Assembly: GCA_026708085.1 (NCBI GenBank)
Contig: JAPOVP010000043.1
Span: 34,861 to 98,860 of the forward strand
Length of the DNA: 64,000 bases
DNA from: Caldilineaceae bacterium
GTDB taxonomy: Bacteria > Chloroflexota > Anaerolineae > Caldilineales > Caldilineaceae
Direction: 5' to 3'
Part shown: positions 44,496 to 57,069 of the stretch, in pieces
Layout of the letters: every line of letters starts with the position of its first letter
Position numbering within the stretch: position 1 is the first letter of the stretch
Made by a program: the position numbers and the translations under genes
Notes under the pieces: model-generated
Databases searched by the model: none
What the model saw: only the letters and a program-made list of their open reading frames with translations
Told to the model about the DNA's origin: nothing

Positions 44496-45452
44496 GTGAT
44501 CGGGTACATCATCAGGCGTCTGGGTGCTATCGTACCGACGCTTCTGGTTGGCATCTTTATCGCGTTCACGCTGACCTATTTCGGTCCTGGCGATCCGATC
44601 CGTGTTTTTCTGGAGCAGCAAGGCAGGTTGAGCGAGGAAGCCTACGAAGCGCTGCGCAGGCAGTACGGGTTGGACCGGCCGTTTCTGGTGCAGTTCGGCG
44701 ATTACGTTACCGGTCTCGTGCGCGGGACTTTCGGCAAGTCGATCTGGGCCGGCGGCCGCCCGATCGAGGTGATGATTCGGCGCGCACTGCCTGTCAGCGT
44801 CCAACTGGGTTTCGTCGCTTTTGTAATAACTGTAGGGATGGGTGTCCCCCTGGGGATTTTCGCGGCCCTGAGACAGAATTCTCTGGTCGACTACGCGATT
44901 GTGTCGGCGTCGGTGGTGTTGTCGTCGATCCCTACCTTTGTACTGGCGCCGATGCTGCTCATTCTGTTTGTATTGGTCATCCCTGTTCTGAAGAATCCAA
45001 TTGGCTGGGGCGGCGTCTTTGACGCGCGTATCGTGCTGCCTGCGTTCTGCATTGCGGTGGGGCCGCTGATGGGAATTGTGCGGCAGGCGCGGAGTGCGGT
45101 GCTGGAAGTGATCCGACAGGACTATGTGCGCACGGCGTACGCAAAGGGGTTGCCGCGCCGAATGGTGATATGGCGGCATATTTTTCGCCACATACTGACG
45201 CCCCTGTTGTCGGTCGGCGTGGGGCTGTTCGGGGGGATCCTGCAGGGTTCAATCTTTGTGGAACGCGTTTTCAACATACCCGGCTACGGGGCACTCAGCT
45301 TTCAGTCCTTTGTAGCACGAGACTTTCCCGTGATCCTGGCGACGACGGTGGTGGCGGCGGTGATAGCGATGACCTTGAATCTGGTCCTTGACGTATCCTA
45401 CGGGCTGGTCGACCCACGCGTCCGGCTGGGCAGGCGTGTCGAGGAGGTATGA
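44496..45452 (+). CDS. ABC transporter permease, DppB type
   Basis: 318 residues, six membrane helices. The N-terminus MIGYIIRRLGAIVPTLLVG and the periplasmic GDPIRV region match DppB/OppB permeases. The cytoplasmic EAA loop is VIRQDYVRTAYAKGLPRRMVIWRHIFRH, here given as two parts: VIRQDYVRTAYAKGL and RHIFRH. The C-terminus VDPRVRLG is typical. Its stop overlaps the start of the second permease by 4 bases (ATGA). With the two binding proteins it forms one importer. Confidence 0.94.
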   Translation: MIGYIIRRLGAIVPTLLVGIFIAFTLTYFGPGDPIRVFLEQQGRLSEEAYEALRRQYGLDRPFLVQFGDYVTGLVRGTFGKSIWAGGRPIEVMIRRALPVSVQLGFVAFVITVGMGVPLGIFAALRQNSLVDYAIVSASVVLSSIPTFVLAPMLLILFVLVIPVLKNPIGWGGVFDARIVLPAFCIAVGPLMGIVRQARSAVLEVIRQDYVRTAYAKGLPRRMVIWRHIFRHILTPLLSVGVGLFGGILQGSIFVERVFNIPGYGALSFQSFVARDFPVILATTVVAAVIAMTLNLVLDVSYGLVDPRVRLGRRVEEV

Positions 45453-46429
45453 CCGTGTACAGGGAGGCATTCGAGGCCAGCCAGCTGTTCCGGCAAGAGG
45501 AACGCAGCCTCGTGCGCGATGCCGTGCGCAAGTTGGTCGCCAACAGGCTGGCGATGGTTAGCCTGATTGTCATTGTTTTCGTTTTCTTCATCGGCATCTT
45601 CGGGCCGCTGCTGGCGCCACAGGACTACCTTGAGCAGGATTTGCGGGCGTACAATCAAGGGCCAAGCCGCGATCATTTGCTGGGCACGGATGAATTGGGG
45701 CGTGATATGCTGTCGCGTCTGCTTTGGGGTGGGCGAACGGCAATCATGGTGGCTGTCGTGAGTACGTCGATCTCCTATCTGATCGGCATCCTTTTCGGGA
45801 CGCTGGCGGCCTATCGCGGCGGGTTTACCGATGCGGTGTTTGTGCGCACGGTTGACCTGTTCGACAGCTTTCCGCACATTCTGGTGGCGATGCTGCTGGC
45901 GTCGACGATGAGGCCCTGGGTTCAGCGGTTGGCGCGGGGCCTTGAGGAGACGCAGGGAATCAGTTTGCTTGCCGACAACACGGTCTATATTGATTATCTG
46001 GTTGTGTTTGGCGCTTTGTCGATGATTGGCTGGGCCGGTATCGGCCGCTTGATACGCGGGCAGGTGCTGACGCTGCGGGCGACCGATTTTGTACTGGCTG
46101 CCCGGTGTGTGGGGGCAAGGGAGCGCTGGATTATCTTGCGTCATCTGGTGCCGAACGCGATCGGCCCGGTGATCGTGGCACTGAGCAGCAGTTTCGGCGG
46201 GGCGATGATGTATGAGTCGAGCCTCAGTTTTATCGGGATCGGCATCCAGCCCCCTGGGGCCAGCTGGGGAAACATGATTGTACTGAGCATGGGACAGTGG
46301 CGCTACTATCCCCACCTGGTGCTGATGCCGGGTATCCTCTTGATGCTGGCGATCATCGCCTTCAATTTCTTCGGCGATGGCCTTAACGACGCCTTGAATC
46401 CGCGAGCCTTGGCGCCGGTAAGGAGATAG
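45449..46429 (+). CDS. ABC transporter permease, DppC type
   Basis: 326 residues, the partner permease. A cytoplasmic N-terminal tail is followed by six helices. DppC features are LLGTDELGRDMLSRLLWGGRT, FDSFPHILVAMLLAS, the EAA loop FVLAARCVGARERWIILRHLVPN, and SWGNMI. A loop of about 35 residues after the fourth block (GLEETQGISLLADNTVYIDY) is longer than in standard DppC. No DppD/DppF ATPase follows in the window, so the importer must use ATPases coded elsewhere. The aldolase gene beyond is on the opposite strand. Confidence 0.93.
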   Translation: MTVYREAFEASQLFRQEERSLVRDAVRKLVANRLAMVSLIVIVFVFFIGIFGPLLAPQDYLEQDLRAYNQGPSRDHLLGTDELGRDMLSRLLWGGRTAIMVAVVSTSISYLIGILFGTLAAYRGGFTDAVFVRTVDLFDSFPHILVAMLLASTMRPWVQRLARGLEETQGISLLADNTVYIDYLVVFGALSMIGWAGIGRLIRGQVLTLRATDFVLAARCVGARERWIILRHLVPNAIGPVIVALSSSFGGAMMYESSLSFIGIGIQPPGASWGNMIVLSMGQWRYYPHLVLMPGILLMLAIIAFNFFGDGLNDALNPRALAPVRR

Positions 46430-46540
46430 GACACCCCAGAGGTGAGGATGACGGTCTGGGCTGTAGGGGAGTAGACGGCTTCAGCGGACGGGCAGTGCTC
46501 AGGCTACACGAAGGCGCTATCGTTGACCGACATCCCAGGT

Positions 46541-47470
46541 TCAAACTCGGGGCACTCCCGCCTCGCGAAAGAGAGTTTGCAGTTGGGCAAGGAGTTCGGA
46601 CGATAAGCGTGAATAGGGCGGGCGCGGCGGGCCGACCTTCAGGCCTACCGCTTCCATTGCCGCCTTGATGAACGGTCCCTCACCCTCGGTATACTTGACC
46701 GCCTCTTCCACCCAAACAGACCACTTCCACTTGAATGCAGCGAGCGTCGTGTGTGCGTCGTCGTATTTTCCGGCCTCCAATTGGCGCCAAAGCTTGCGCG
46801 GATACTGGGGCCAGAAACCGCTGAGGTGCGTGACGAAAGCCCGCGCTCCATACATGTGGCTGAGTACGTGGTGGCCCTCGTTGTCGACCATGGCGACCGT
46901 ATCCTTGAAGGCCAGGATCGTGTCGCGGAAGACGGCCGCATCCTCTGAAGCCCACTTGATTGCTCCCACGGTTGGAATGGATGTCAGCCGGGTCAGCAGT
47001 TCGCGGCTCATGTGGATGCCGTCCCAAGGCGTGTGGTAGACCATAAGAGTTACCGCGGCGTTGTCGGCGACAAGCTTGAAGAGATTGTAGACGTCACGCT
47101 CGGTGGATGGGTAGTAGTAGAGCTGACCCAGCTGGGCGGCGGCGATGCCGGCTTGTTCGGCGTGGCTGGCGAGGTCGAGGATGACGCGGAAATCGGTATG
47201 CTGGATACTGGTCATGACGGGTACCTTGCCGTTGGCAGCCTCGACAGAGGCGTCCATGACCGCTTTGCGTTCATCCAGGTTGAGGCTTGGGAACTCGCCG
47301 CCTGCTGCGCCGACCAGAAGAACGCCGTCACCGGTCGTGACGCCGCCTTCGATCATGAAGCGGATATTGTCTTGCAAGGCGGTCAGGTCGAGGGAGAAGT
47401 CTTCTCTGAAGGGTGTCGCAACCGCGACTACGGGGCCGCACAGCCAGTCATGAATGTTTTCGCGATCCAT
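46541..47470 (-). CDS. DapA/NanA-family aldolase or synthase
   Basis: 309 residues, class I aldolase barrel. The Schiff-base lysine is Lys172 (AIKWASED) and the catalytic tyrosine is Tyr145 (VYHTPWD). The carboxylate-binding loop reads GAAGGEFPSL in place of the usual GTTGE. That departure, and the lack of lysine genes nearby, argue against dihydrodipicolinate synthase. N-acetylneuraminate lyase-like or keto-sugar-acid aldolase activity would fit the sialidase-like import locus it faces. GAGGAGA precedes the ATG at 47470; an upstream ATG adds 9 unconserved residues. Confidence 0.85.
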   Translation of the reverse strand: MDRENIHDWLCGPVVAVATPFREDFSLDLTALQDNIRFMIEGGVTTGDGVLLVGAAGGEFPSLNLDERKAVMDASVEAANGKVPVMTSIQHTDFRVILDLASHAEQAGIAAAQLGQLYYYPSTERDVYNLFKLVADNAAVTLMVYHTPWDGIHMSRELLTRLTSIPTVGAIKWASEDAAVFRDTILAFKDTVAMVDNEGHHVLSHMYGARAFVTHLSGFWPQYPRKLWRQLEAGKYDDAHTTLAAFKWKWSVWVEEAVKYTEGEGPFIKAAMEAVGLKVGPPRPPYSRLSSELLAQLQTLFREAGVPRV

Positions 47471-47573
47471 AGGACGTCTCCTCGTTGAATCTTGCAACCT
47501 GCAGAGATTCTAAAGAGTTATTTCATTCATGTCCAGCCAGACGTAAAAGACTGGGTGCACTTACAAAACAGAA

Positions 47574-47605
47574 AGGCCGGGCCTTCGTGTGCGAAGACCC
47601 GGCCT
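47574..47605 (-). terminator. Terminator of the ATP synthase operon
   Basis: A 14-base stem with one mismatch (AGGCCGGG... facing ...CCCGGCCT) and a four-base loop lies 25 bases after the atpC stop. On the minus strand it is followed by TTCTGTTTTG. Confidence 0.8.
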
Positions 47606-47629
47606 GATTATTCTTGCTGGCAAAGGGCT

Positions 47630-49518
<1,889 letters not shown>

Positions 49519-49533
49519 TCAGCCCGCTCAGAT

Positions 49534-50406
49534 CTATTCGAGACCGATTGAACCGCCGATAATGTCCATCAGTTCGCGGGTGATACCTTCCTGACGGGCC
49601 TTGTTGTAGGTCAATGTCAACTCGTCCACGAGTTCATTGGCGGCTTCGGTGGCGTTGCGCATGGCGACCATGCGGGCCGAGTGTTCGCTGGCGATACTTT
49701 CGTACATAGCCTGCAAGATCTGCACTTCGGTGAAACCGATCAGTACCTGCTCCAACACGGCTTCGACGCTTGGCTCAAATATATAGTCCGGCGGCATGGT
49801 AGCGGTTGTCTCGTCCGGTACGACGGGCAGAATCTGTTGCACTGTGGGCCGCTGGATCAGCGTGTTGACAAAGTCGGTAAAGATAAGATGGACTTCGTCG
49901 AAACGCTCAGAGCGAAAGTCGTCTATAATCGTCCGGGAGATGGGAGCGATGTCAGCGGTGGCGAGGGTATCGGGCATGTTGGTGAATTCGGCGCGAATGA
50001 CGGGGTCGTAACGCAGAAGCCAGTCACGGCCCTTGCGGCCCACGACAACGACCTCAACTTCGCGTCCCTGGTCACGCTGCTCCTTGATAAAGGCCGCATT
50101 CTGTCGCAACACGTTGGCATTGAAGCCGCCGGCGAGCCCTCGATCCGCTGTGATGAGGACGATTCCGACTCGTTTTATTTCGGCCCTGGCGGTAATGAGC
50201 GCGTCCAAGGCGTCGCCGCTGCCGTGCAGGCGGGCAATGTGGCTGAGCACTTCGAGGGCTTTTTCCGCATAGGGGCGTGTCGCCATCACCTGTTGTTGGG
50301 CGCGGCGCATCTTGGATGCGGCCACGGCCTCCATCGCGCGCGTGACCTGAGAGATGTTTCTTACCGAGCGGATGCGACGGCGAATCTCACGTGTACTTGC
50401 CACCAA
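49534..50406 (-). CDS. atpG: ATP synthase F1 subunit gamma
   Basis: 290 residues. Rotor shaft. The N-terminal helix [33 protein letters not shown] and the C-terminal helix [39 protein letters not shown] together form the coiled coil inside the alpha-beta ring; the pieces [17 protein letters not shown] and [11 protein letters not shown] are diagnostic. [17 protein letters not shown] is the usual central motif. Between atpA (74 bases) and atpD. Confidence 0.96.
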   Translation of the reverse strand: MVASTREIRRRIRSVRNISQVTRAMEAVAASKMRRAQQQVMATRPYAEKALEVLSHIARLHGSGDALDALITARAEIKRVGIVLITADRGLAGGFNANVLRQNAAFIKEQRDQGREVEVVVVGRKGRDWLLRYDPVIRAEFTNMPDTLATADIAPISRTIIDDFRSERFDEVHLIFTDFVNTLIQRPTVQQILPVVPDETTATMPPDYIFEPSVEAVLEQVLIGFTEVQILQAMYESIASEHSARMVAMRNATEAANELVDELTLTYNKARQEGITRELMDIIGGSIGLE

Positions 50407-50479
50407 TGCCTCCTCAGACGCAGTGATCTGCGGCCAGATGCCGGGTATCTGCGCTGGTTATTGACAACTGAACTACGGT

Positions 50480-52009
50480 TTATTCAGATCCGGTCCAGTT
50501 GCTGTTGAAGGTCTCCAAGGCCAGGCTCAGGGAATCGACCGATTCATCGGGCAGGTCTTGCGCACGCAGGATCGTCTGACCAATCTCGGGATGGTTGGCA
50601 TCCATGTAGGCGTGCATTTCCAGTTCCCAACGCTTAACATCGGTGATGTCGATGTCGTCGACATAGCCGTTGTTCACGGCGAAGAGACTCATGACCTGCT
50701 TGTCCAGCTGCAAAGGTTCGTACTGGGGCTGCTTCAACGTTTCCTGAATGCGCTGGCCGCGATTGAGCTGGCGCTGGGTTGCGGCGTCGAGGTCGGAGCC
50801 GAACTGGGCAAAGGCGGCGAGCTCGCGGAACTGGCTAAATTCCAGTTTGAGGCGGCCGGCCACCCCTTTCATGGCCCTGGTCTGGGCGGAGCTGCCGACA
50901 CGGCTGACCGAGAGGCCGACGTTCATGGCAGGGCGAATACCGGCGTAAAAGAGGTCGCTCTCCAGGAAGATCTGGCCGTCGGTGATGGAAATGACGTTGG
51001 TGGGAATGTAGGCCGAAACGTCTCCGGCCTGGGTCTCGATGACCGGCAGTGCGGTGAGGCTGCCGCCACCGAACTCCTCGTCGAGGCGGGCGGCCCGCTC
51101 CAGCAGGCGGCTGTGCAGGTAGAAGACATCGCCGGGATAGGCTTCGCGACCTGGCGGGCGCCGCAGCAGGAGAGATACCTGGCGGTAGGCCTGGGCGTGC
51201 TTGGAGAGATCATCGTAGACGATGAGGGCGTCGCGTCCCTGCTCCATGAACTCTTCGCCCATTGCGCAGCCGGCGTAGGGCGCCAGAAACTGCAAGGCGG
51301 CTGGGTCGGCGGCGGAGGCGGTCACGACGATGGTGTGATCCATGGCGCCGTATTTTTCGAGGGTACCGACGACCTGGGCCACGGTTGATTGCTTCTGACC
51401 GACGGCGACGTAGATGCAGATCAGGTCTTTGCCCTTCTGGTTGATGATCGTATCGACGGCGAGAGCGGTCTTGCCGGTCTGGCGGTCGCCGATGATCAAC
51501 TCGCGCTGGCCGCGGCCGATGGGAATGAGGGCGTCAACGACGGTGATGCCGGTCTCGACGGGGGTATCGACACCCTTGCGCAACACGACACCGGGAGCGA
51601 TGCGCTCAACCGGACGGGTTGCGGATGAATCGATCGGACCTTTGCCGTCGAGGGGTTGACCGACGGCGTTGACCACGCGGCCGATAAGCGGGTCACCGAC
51701 GGGGACGGAAGCCAGGCGACCGGTGCTGCGTACGAGGTCGCCTTCTTCGATATCGGTATATTCACCCATGATGATGATACCAACGGAATCATCATTCAGG
51801 TTCTGGGCGATGCCGAGCACACCGGTCTTGGTGAACTCGACCAACTCGCTGGCCATGACGCCCTGAAGGCCGGAGATGATAGCAATTCCGTCACCGACTT
51901 CGACGACTTCGCCGACATCTACGCGGCTGGGGGCAGGCTGGAAGTTGAGGATCTGCTGCTTGAGCCGGTCGGTAAATTCCTGGGTCAGCTCCTCAGTCTG
52001 AACTGCCAT
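50480..52009 (-). CDS. atpA: ATP synthase F1 subunit alpha
   Basis: 509 residues. Non-catalytic nucleotide-binding subunit. The phosphate loop is GDRQTGKT, the adenine-side signature is [20 protein letters not shown] ([19 protein letters not shown]), and the family pattern [18 protein letters not shown] is present. N-terminal sequence [30 protein letters not shown] forms the crown barrel; [12 protein letters not shown] is given here as the key part. Canonical place between atpH and atpG. Confidence 0.97.
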   Translation of the reverse strand: MAVQTEELTQEFTDRLKQQILNFQPAPSRVDVGEVVEVGDGIAIISGLQGVMASELVEFTKTGVLGIAQNLNDDSVGIIIMGEYTDIEEGDLVRSTGRLASVPVGDPLIGRVVNAVGQPLDGKGPIDSSATRPVERIAPGVVLRKGVDTPVETGITVVDALIPIGRGQRELIIGDRQTGKTALAVDTIINQKGKDLICIYVAVGQKQSTVAQVVGTLEKYGAMDHTIVVTASAADPAALQFLAPYAGCAMGEEFMEQGRDALIVYDDLSKHAQAYRQVSLLLRRPPGREAYPGDVFYLHSRLLERAARLDEEFGGGSLTALPVIETQAGDVSAYIPTNVISITDGQIFLESDLFYAGIRPAMNVGLSVSRVGSSAQTRAMKGVAGRLKLEFSQFRELAAFAQFGSDLDAATQRQLNRGQRIQETLKQPQYEPLQLDKQVMSLFAVNNGYVDDIDITDVKRWELEMHAYMDANHPEIGQTILRAQDLPDESVDSLSLALETFNSNWTGSE

Positions 52010-52103
52010 AAGCGCTGTCCTTTATTGTATATTATCAATTTTGAGTACCTGACAGGCTGCCGGCCTGTTGGTCAGGACCCGAAACTGACTACCATTTCCA
52101 AAC

Positions 52104-52601
52104 TCACCGCACCGAAGACGCGACCATTTCGCGCAGAGCCATCAGCCGATTTGCGACGGTGTTGTCGATCAACTGATCGCCGACGCGGATGCGCAGGCCG
52201 CCCATCAGGGATGGGTCAACATCGAAGCTGAAGACGATGTCTTCGCCGTACTGTTCGGTAAGTCGCTGGCGGATCTGCTCTTGCGCGTCATCACCCAATT
52301 CGATGGCGCTGGTGATGTCTGCTGTCCGCGGACCGGTTTCTCCTCGCAATGCCGCGCCCAGAGCGCTGACGATACGGGGCAGTTGGTCTGTGTCGTTCGC
52401 CTGTACTAACTCCTTCACGAAGTTTTGCACCTCAGGCGCAGCGTCATCGGGAATTGCCTTTTCGACGGCTTTGACGTCGGCGGCCAGCTTCGGATTCTTT
52501 TCCAGCGCGTCTGCAACCGCGGTCAGTGTAATCTGCCACTGTCCAACGATCGTTTCCAAAACGATCCTGGCATATCCATCCGCCGTCACGCGCTCGCTCA
52601 T
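52104..52601 (-). CDS. atpH: ATP synthase F1 subunit delta
   Basis: 165 residues. Joins the b-subunit stalk to the top of F1. The sequence is poorly conserved, as is normal for delta. The C-terminal part [51 protein letters not shown] carries the recognised G-G-x-x-I-x-x-G-D-x-x-x-D-x-S/T pattern ([18 protein letters not shown]). It overlaps the end of atpF by 4 bases. Confidence 0.93.
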   Translation of the reverse strand: MSERVTADGYARIVLETIVGQWQITLTAVADALEKNPKLAADVKAVEKAIPDDAAPEVQNFVKELVQANDTDQLPRIVSALGAALRGETGPRTADITSAIELGDDAQEQIRQRLTEQYGEDIVFSFDVDPSLMGGLRIRVGDQLIDNTVANRLMALREMVASSVR

Positions 52602-53113
52602 GAACCGCTCCCGTTTTGCTGGGCCAGATAGTCGGCGACAAAGCGTTCCTGCTCATCGCGGTCGGCCAGTTCGCGGCCCAGGATCTGTTCGGTGGCGGCA
52701 ATGGCGAGGTCGGCGATCTGTCTTCGGGCGTCAGCCATGACAGCGGCAGTCTGCGCTTCGGCGTCGGCCTGGGCCTTCATGCGGATTTCCTGGGCCTCCT
52801 GATCGGCGCGGCTGCGAACGTCCTGGGCGATGCGTTCGGCATCGCGGGTTGCCTGGGCGCGGACTTCCTGCGCTTCGCGGCGGGCCTCTTCGAGGATCGC
52901 CTGTTTTTCCGCTTCGGCTTCGGCGGCCGCGTTCGACGCCTTATCGGCCTGTTCCAAACCCTCGGCGATGCGCTGTCTGCGCTGCTCGAGCATGTTCAGA
53001 ACCGGCTTGTAGAGTAGCTGCTGCAGAATAACCATCAACAGCCCGAAGTTGATGATCTGCGAGAGCAATAACTGCCAACTGATACCTAATTTATCGAGAG
53101 CGTCCAAGGCCAA
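52598..53113 (-). CDS. atpF: ATP synthase Fo subunit b
   Basis: 171 residues. Peripheral stalk: one N-terminal membrane helix ([20 protein letters not shown]) and a long Ala/Glu/Arg-rich coiled coil ([21 protein letters not shown]). The membrane part and [16 protein letters not shown] match the family. Only one b-type gene is present, so the stalk is probably a homodimer. It lies 108 bases after atpE. Confidence 0.95.
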   Translation of the reverse strand: MALDALDKLGISWQLLLSQIINFGLLMVILQQLLYKPVLNMLEQRRQRIAEGLEQADKASNAAAEAEAEKQAILEEARREAQEVRAQATRDAERIAQDVRSRADQEAQEIRMKAQADAEAQTAAVMADARRQIADLAIAATEQILGRELADRDEQERFVADYLAQQNGSGS

Positions 53114-53221
53114 CCTCCTGGATACACTGCAGTGGCTCGTGGTTCGGGGCCAGTCGTTTCACTGGCCGTTGGAAGTAAACACCGGTCACTGACGACTGAA
53201 CTCTGGCCACTGAGAGCAGGT

Positions 53222-54489
<1,268 letters not shown>

Positions 54490-54866
54490 GGATTAAATCT
54501 ACCCTCCTGTTAACGGCAGTTCTTAGCGGACGGCCACTAATGCTGGAGCAGGTGGCCGGTATGAACCAAGAGAATTGCCTGTTAATCGTTCAGATCGCGA
54601 CGGCCCGCTGTCTCGCTCGGTCAAGGGGAAAGACTACAGTCGGGTCGCCGAATTTTTAGGAAAAGTCAGCTATCAGTATAAAGGGGCGCGGAAGGATTGC
54701 GCAAATTTTCACAGCGTTGTTGAAGCAACTGTTTTTTCGAGTTCGCCGCTTTTGGCTGGAAGCCGACTGCGCGAATTCAGGGCGCTTTGCAGCAAGCGGC
54801 GGATGCCAGCGCTGGCTGCTGAGGCGGGTTGCCCGAGGCTGATATTTTCGCAGGATGGAGAGTTTG
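54490..54866 (-). other. Leader/promoter region of the ATP synthase operon
   Basis: 375 bases between atpB and the kinase gene, both on the minus strand, with no supportable gene. A possible minus-strand promoter is TTGCGC (54699-54704) with an 18-base spacer and TATACT (54675-54680), which is only moderate. An 89-codon frame across the gap is not hydrophobic and does not resemble AtpI. Confidence 0.35.
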
Positions 54867-55871
54867 TCAGAGATCATAGAAGCTGATTGCAGAGGCGATA
54901 ATGAAAAGAAGAACAGTCGCCCCAATCAGCATTCTATTTTTATGTAGGATTTCGTTCCAGGTGGGAGGCGGCAGCAGATCTGTGGTCGGATCCCTTTTGG
55001 CGTTTTCGGTACCGAACAGTGCCTGCCTCAGGTCGGCAATACTGGCGGGGCGTTCATCAGGATGCATGGCCAAGGCCTGGAAGACGGCCCGTTCGGTTCG
55101 CGTCGAGATGGCCGGATTCAACTGCCGAAGGGGATCAAGAAGGCCAGACTTGAGGAAGCGCTCTTTGGCATCCTGCGGGGGCGTGCCGGCGAGAAGGTGA
55201 TAGAGCGTGGCGCCGACGCTGTAGATATCTGTGCGCACATCGGTGTGACCGGTGTCGCCTCCATACTGCTCGAGGGGCGTGTAGGCTACGGTGCCCCTTC
55301 CCTGGACGACCGTCACGGTGCGGGCGTCGTCCGGTTGCAGGATTTTCACCAAGCCGAAATCCACCAGTTTGAGTCTATTTTCGGGCGTGATTTTGATGTT
55401 ACCCGGTTTGATGTCGCGGTGGAGTACGGGAGGGTCCTGGCTGTGCAGATATTCGAGGGCGTCCAAGAGTTGTGTGGCCCAGAGCAGCACCTGGGCTTCG
55501 GAGAGGTGTTTATTCTGTCTTAGCGCTTCATTTACTATCTCTTGCAGATCACGGCCTTCGATGAAATCCATGACCAGGTATTCACGCCCGTCCACTGAAA
55601 AGTAGTCCGAGACTTTGGGGAGGTTGGGATGATCGAGCCGGGCCAGGACACTGGCTTCCTGGTAGAACTGTTCAATCGTCTGCCCCAGGTCAAGGTCGGG
55701 ACCGCGCTGGTCGATGAGGAGGGCGGGCAGGATTTCCTTGATTGCGCAGACCCGGCCATCGAGGCGCAGGTCATTGGCCTGGTAGACCGCTCCCATCCCG
55801 CCCTGACCCACCAGGCGCACGATTTCGTAGCGCCCGCGCAGAATCGAATCCGAATCCAATACTGTAGCCAA
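54867..55871 (-). CDS. Hanks-type serine/threonine protein kinase
   Basis: 334 residues. All main kinase motifs are intact: the glycine loop GQGGMG (22-27), Lys45, Glu72, HRDIKPGN (151-158), DFG (171-173) and the activation segment [34 protein letters not shown] is the typical bacterial subdomain IX. One C-terminal membrane helix (about 312-331) anchors it with only three residues outside, so there is no sensor domain. It is divergent from an FHA/winged-helix regulator, a likely phosphothreonine-binding partner. It lies upstream of the atp operon on the same strand. Confidence 0.93.
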   Translation of the reverse strand: MATVLDSDSILRGRYEIVRLVGQGGMGAVYQANDLRLDGRVCAIKEILPALLIDQRGPDLDLGQTIEQFYQEASVLARLDHPNLPKVSDYFSVDGREYLVMDFIEGRDLQEIVNEALRQNKHLSEAQVLLWATQLLDALEYLHSQDPPVLHRDIKPGNIKITPENRLKLVDFGLVKILQPDDARTVTVVQGRGTVAYTPLEQYGGDTGHTDVRTDIYSVGATLYHLLAGTPPQDAKERFLKSGLLDPLRQLNPAISTRTERAVFQALAMHPDERPASIADLRQALFGTENAKRDPTTDLLPPPTWNEILHKNRMLIGATVLLFIIASAISFYDL

Positions 55872-56063
55872 ATGACACCTCTGAGAAACTACCGGACCTC
55901 CGGAGACGGATCATCTTCGGAGGATCGAGTGCTGCCGCTTGCTGCGCGCCCATTGGTGAGGTGAGGCCGCTGTGCGTTGCGGCAGTCTGCTGAATTTGGC
56001 GCGGCGGTGCGACCAAGAGATCGTAAACTAAGACCCAGCTATGAGGCCATTTTGAAAAAGTGG

Positions 56064-56092
56064 TTGACGTATGACACTCGCTTCGATATAAT
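56064..56092 (+). promoter_or_regulatory. Near-consensus sigma-70 promoter before FHA regulator
   Basis: TTGACG (56064-56069), a 17-base spacer and TATAAT (56087-56092). Transcription would start near 56100, about 150 bases before the regulator's ATG. A second TATAAT occurs at 56179-56184 without a good -35. The rest of the 380-base divergent gap (55872-56251) holds no gene. Confidence 0.65.
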
Positions 56093-56251
56093 AAATTCCT
56101 CCCTTGGCATAGATTACGCCAGGTTTGCCGAAAAGCTGTTGCCACGGTCGTTGGGGGCTCCGTAACAAGGAATCATACTATAATAACAGTCGGAAGAATA
56201 TGCAAGTGGCTCTAATACTTACCTTGCATGCTATTTTTACGAGGAATGGAA

Positions 56252-56980
56252 ATGACGCAAGAGGGTCCCAACGCTGAACAACAGTTCCTAGATTCACGCA
56301 GTGCTCGCCCCGTCGACAGGCAACGTGAAACGGCAATGCTGATCCTCCGCCACGGCAACCAGACCGGCCAGGGCTGGCCCCTCAGCCGTACCACGCCCTT
56401 GATCATCGGACGCCACGAAGAGTGCCAGGTCACGCTGCCAGACCGACAGGTAAGCCGGAACCACGCCCGTATTTTCTGGGACGGTTTTGGTTATTCGATT
56501 GAGGATCTGGGCAGCAAAAACGGTACCCATGTCAATGGCATGGATATTGCCGACGGGTCGCACAGTCTGTCCGATGGCGACGAAGTACAGATTGCGCTGC
56601 GTTTCAAACTGTCCTTTGTCGACGACGAGGCGACCACGCCCCTGACGCTGGACTCTTCCGAACAGGATGGGGAGTCCGAATCCGGGCTCCGTATTGAAGA
56701 AGAGACCCGCCAAGTGTGGCTGAACGGGTCGCTGTTGGAGCCGCCTTTGAGTCTGCATCAGTACCGGTTACTGAGTGCCCTCTGGCATGAGGGAGGCGGA
56801 GTCATGACTCGTGAACAGATTGTTCAGGCGGTCTGGCCGGAGACCAGCGGGGCGGGTGTCAGTAAGCAGGCCATCGACGCACTTGTGCGGCGGTTGCGGG
56901 AACGGCTCAACGAGCACGATGAGAGATCCAACTTCATTGTAACAGTGCGCGGCCATGGTTTCCGGTTGGAGAATCCCTGA
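56252..56980 (+). CDS. FHA domain protein with OmpR-type winged-helix output
   Basis: 242 residues from the ATG at 56252, which has GAGGA six bases upstream. Residues 28-125 are an FHA domain with the phosphothreonine-binding pattern [14 protein letters not shown], Ser68 in QVSRNHARI, and SKNGTHVNG. Residues 145-242 form a PhoB/OmpR-like DNA-binding winged helix ([45 protein letters not shown]). FHA output fused to a DNA-binding domain links Thr phosphorylation to transcription. The kinase across the divergent promoter is the obvious candidate writer. Targets are unknown. Confidence 0.9.
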   Translation: MTQEGPNAEQQFLDSRSARPVDRQRETAMLILRHGNQTGQGWPLSRTTPLIIGRHEECQVTLPDRQVSRNHARIFWDGFGYSIEDLGSKNGTHVNGMDIADGSHSLSDGDEVQIALRFKLSFVDDEATTPLTLDSSEQDGESESGLRIEEETRQVWLNGSLLEPPLSLHQYRLLSALWHEGGGVMTREQIVQAVWPETSGAGVSKQAIDALVRRLRERLNEHDERSNFIVTVRGHGFRLENP

Positions 56981-57069
56981 CCGTAAGGGCGGGACGTGAA
57001 AGGCGAGGCTCCCTTTCCCGTCGTTCCTTTTCCTTCTCTGCGCGCCCAAGGAGTGACGACTCAGGGCTG

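Noticed and set aside
54656..54925. Possible atpI upstream of atpB
   Set aside because: The 89-residue frame is basic and not hydrophobic, and it overlaps the end of the kinase gene.
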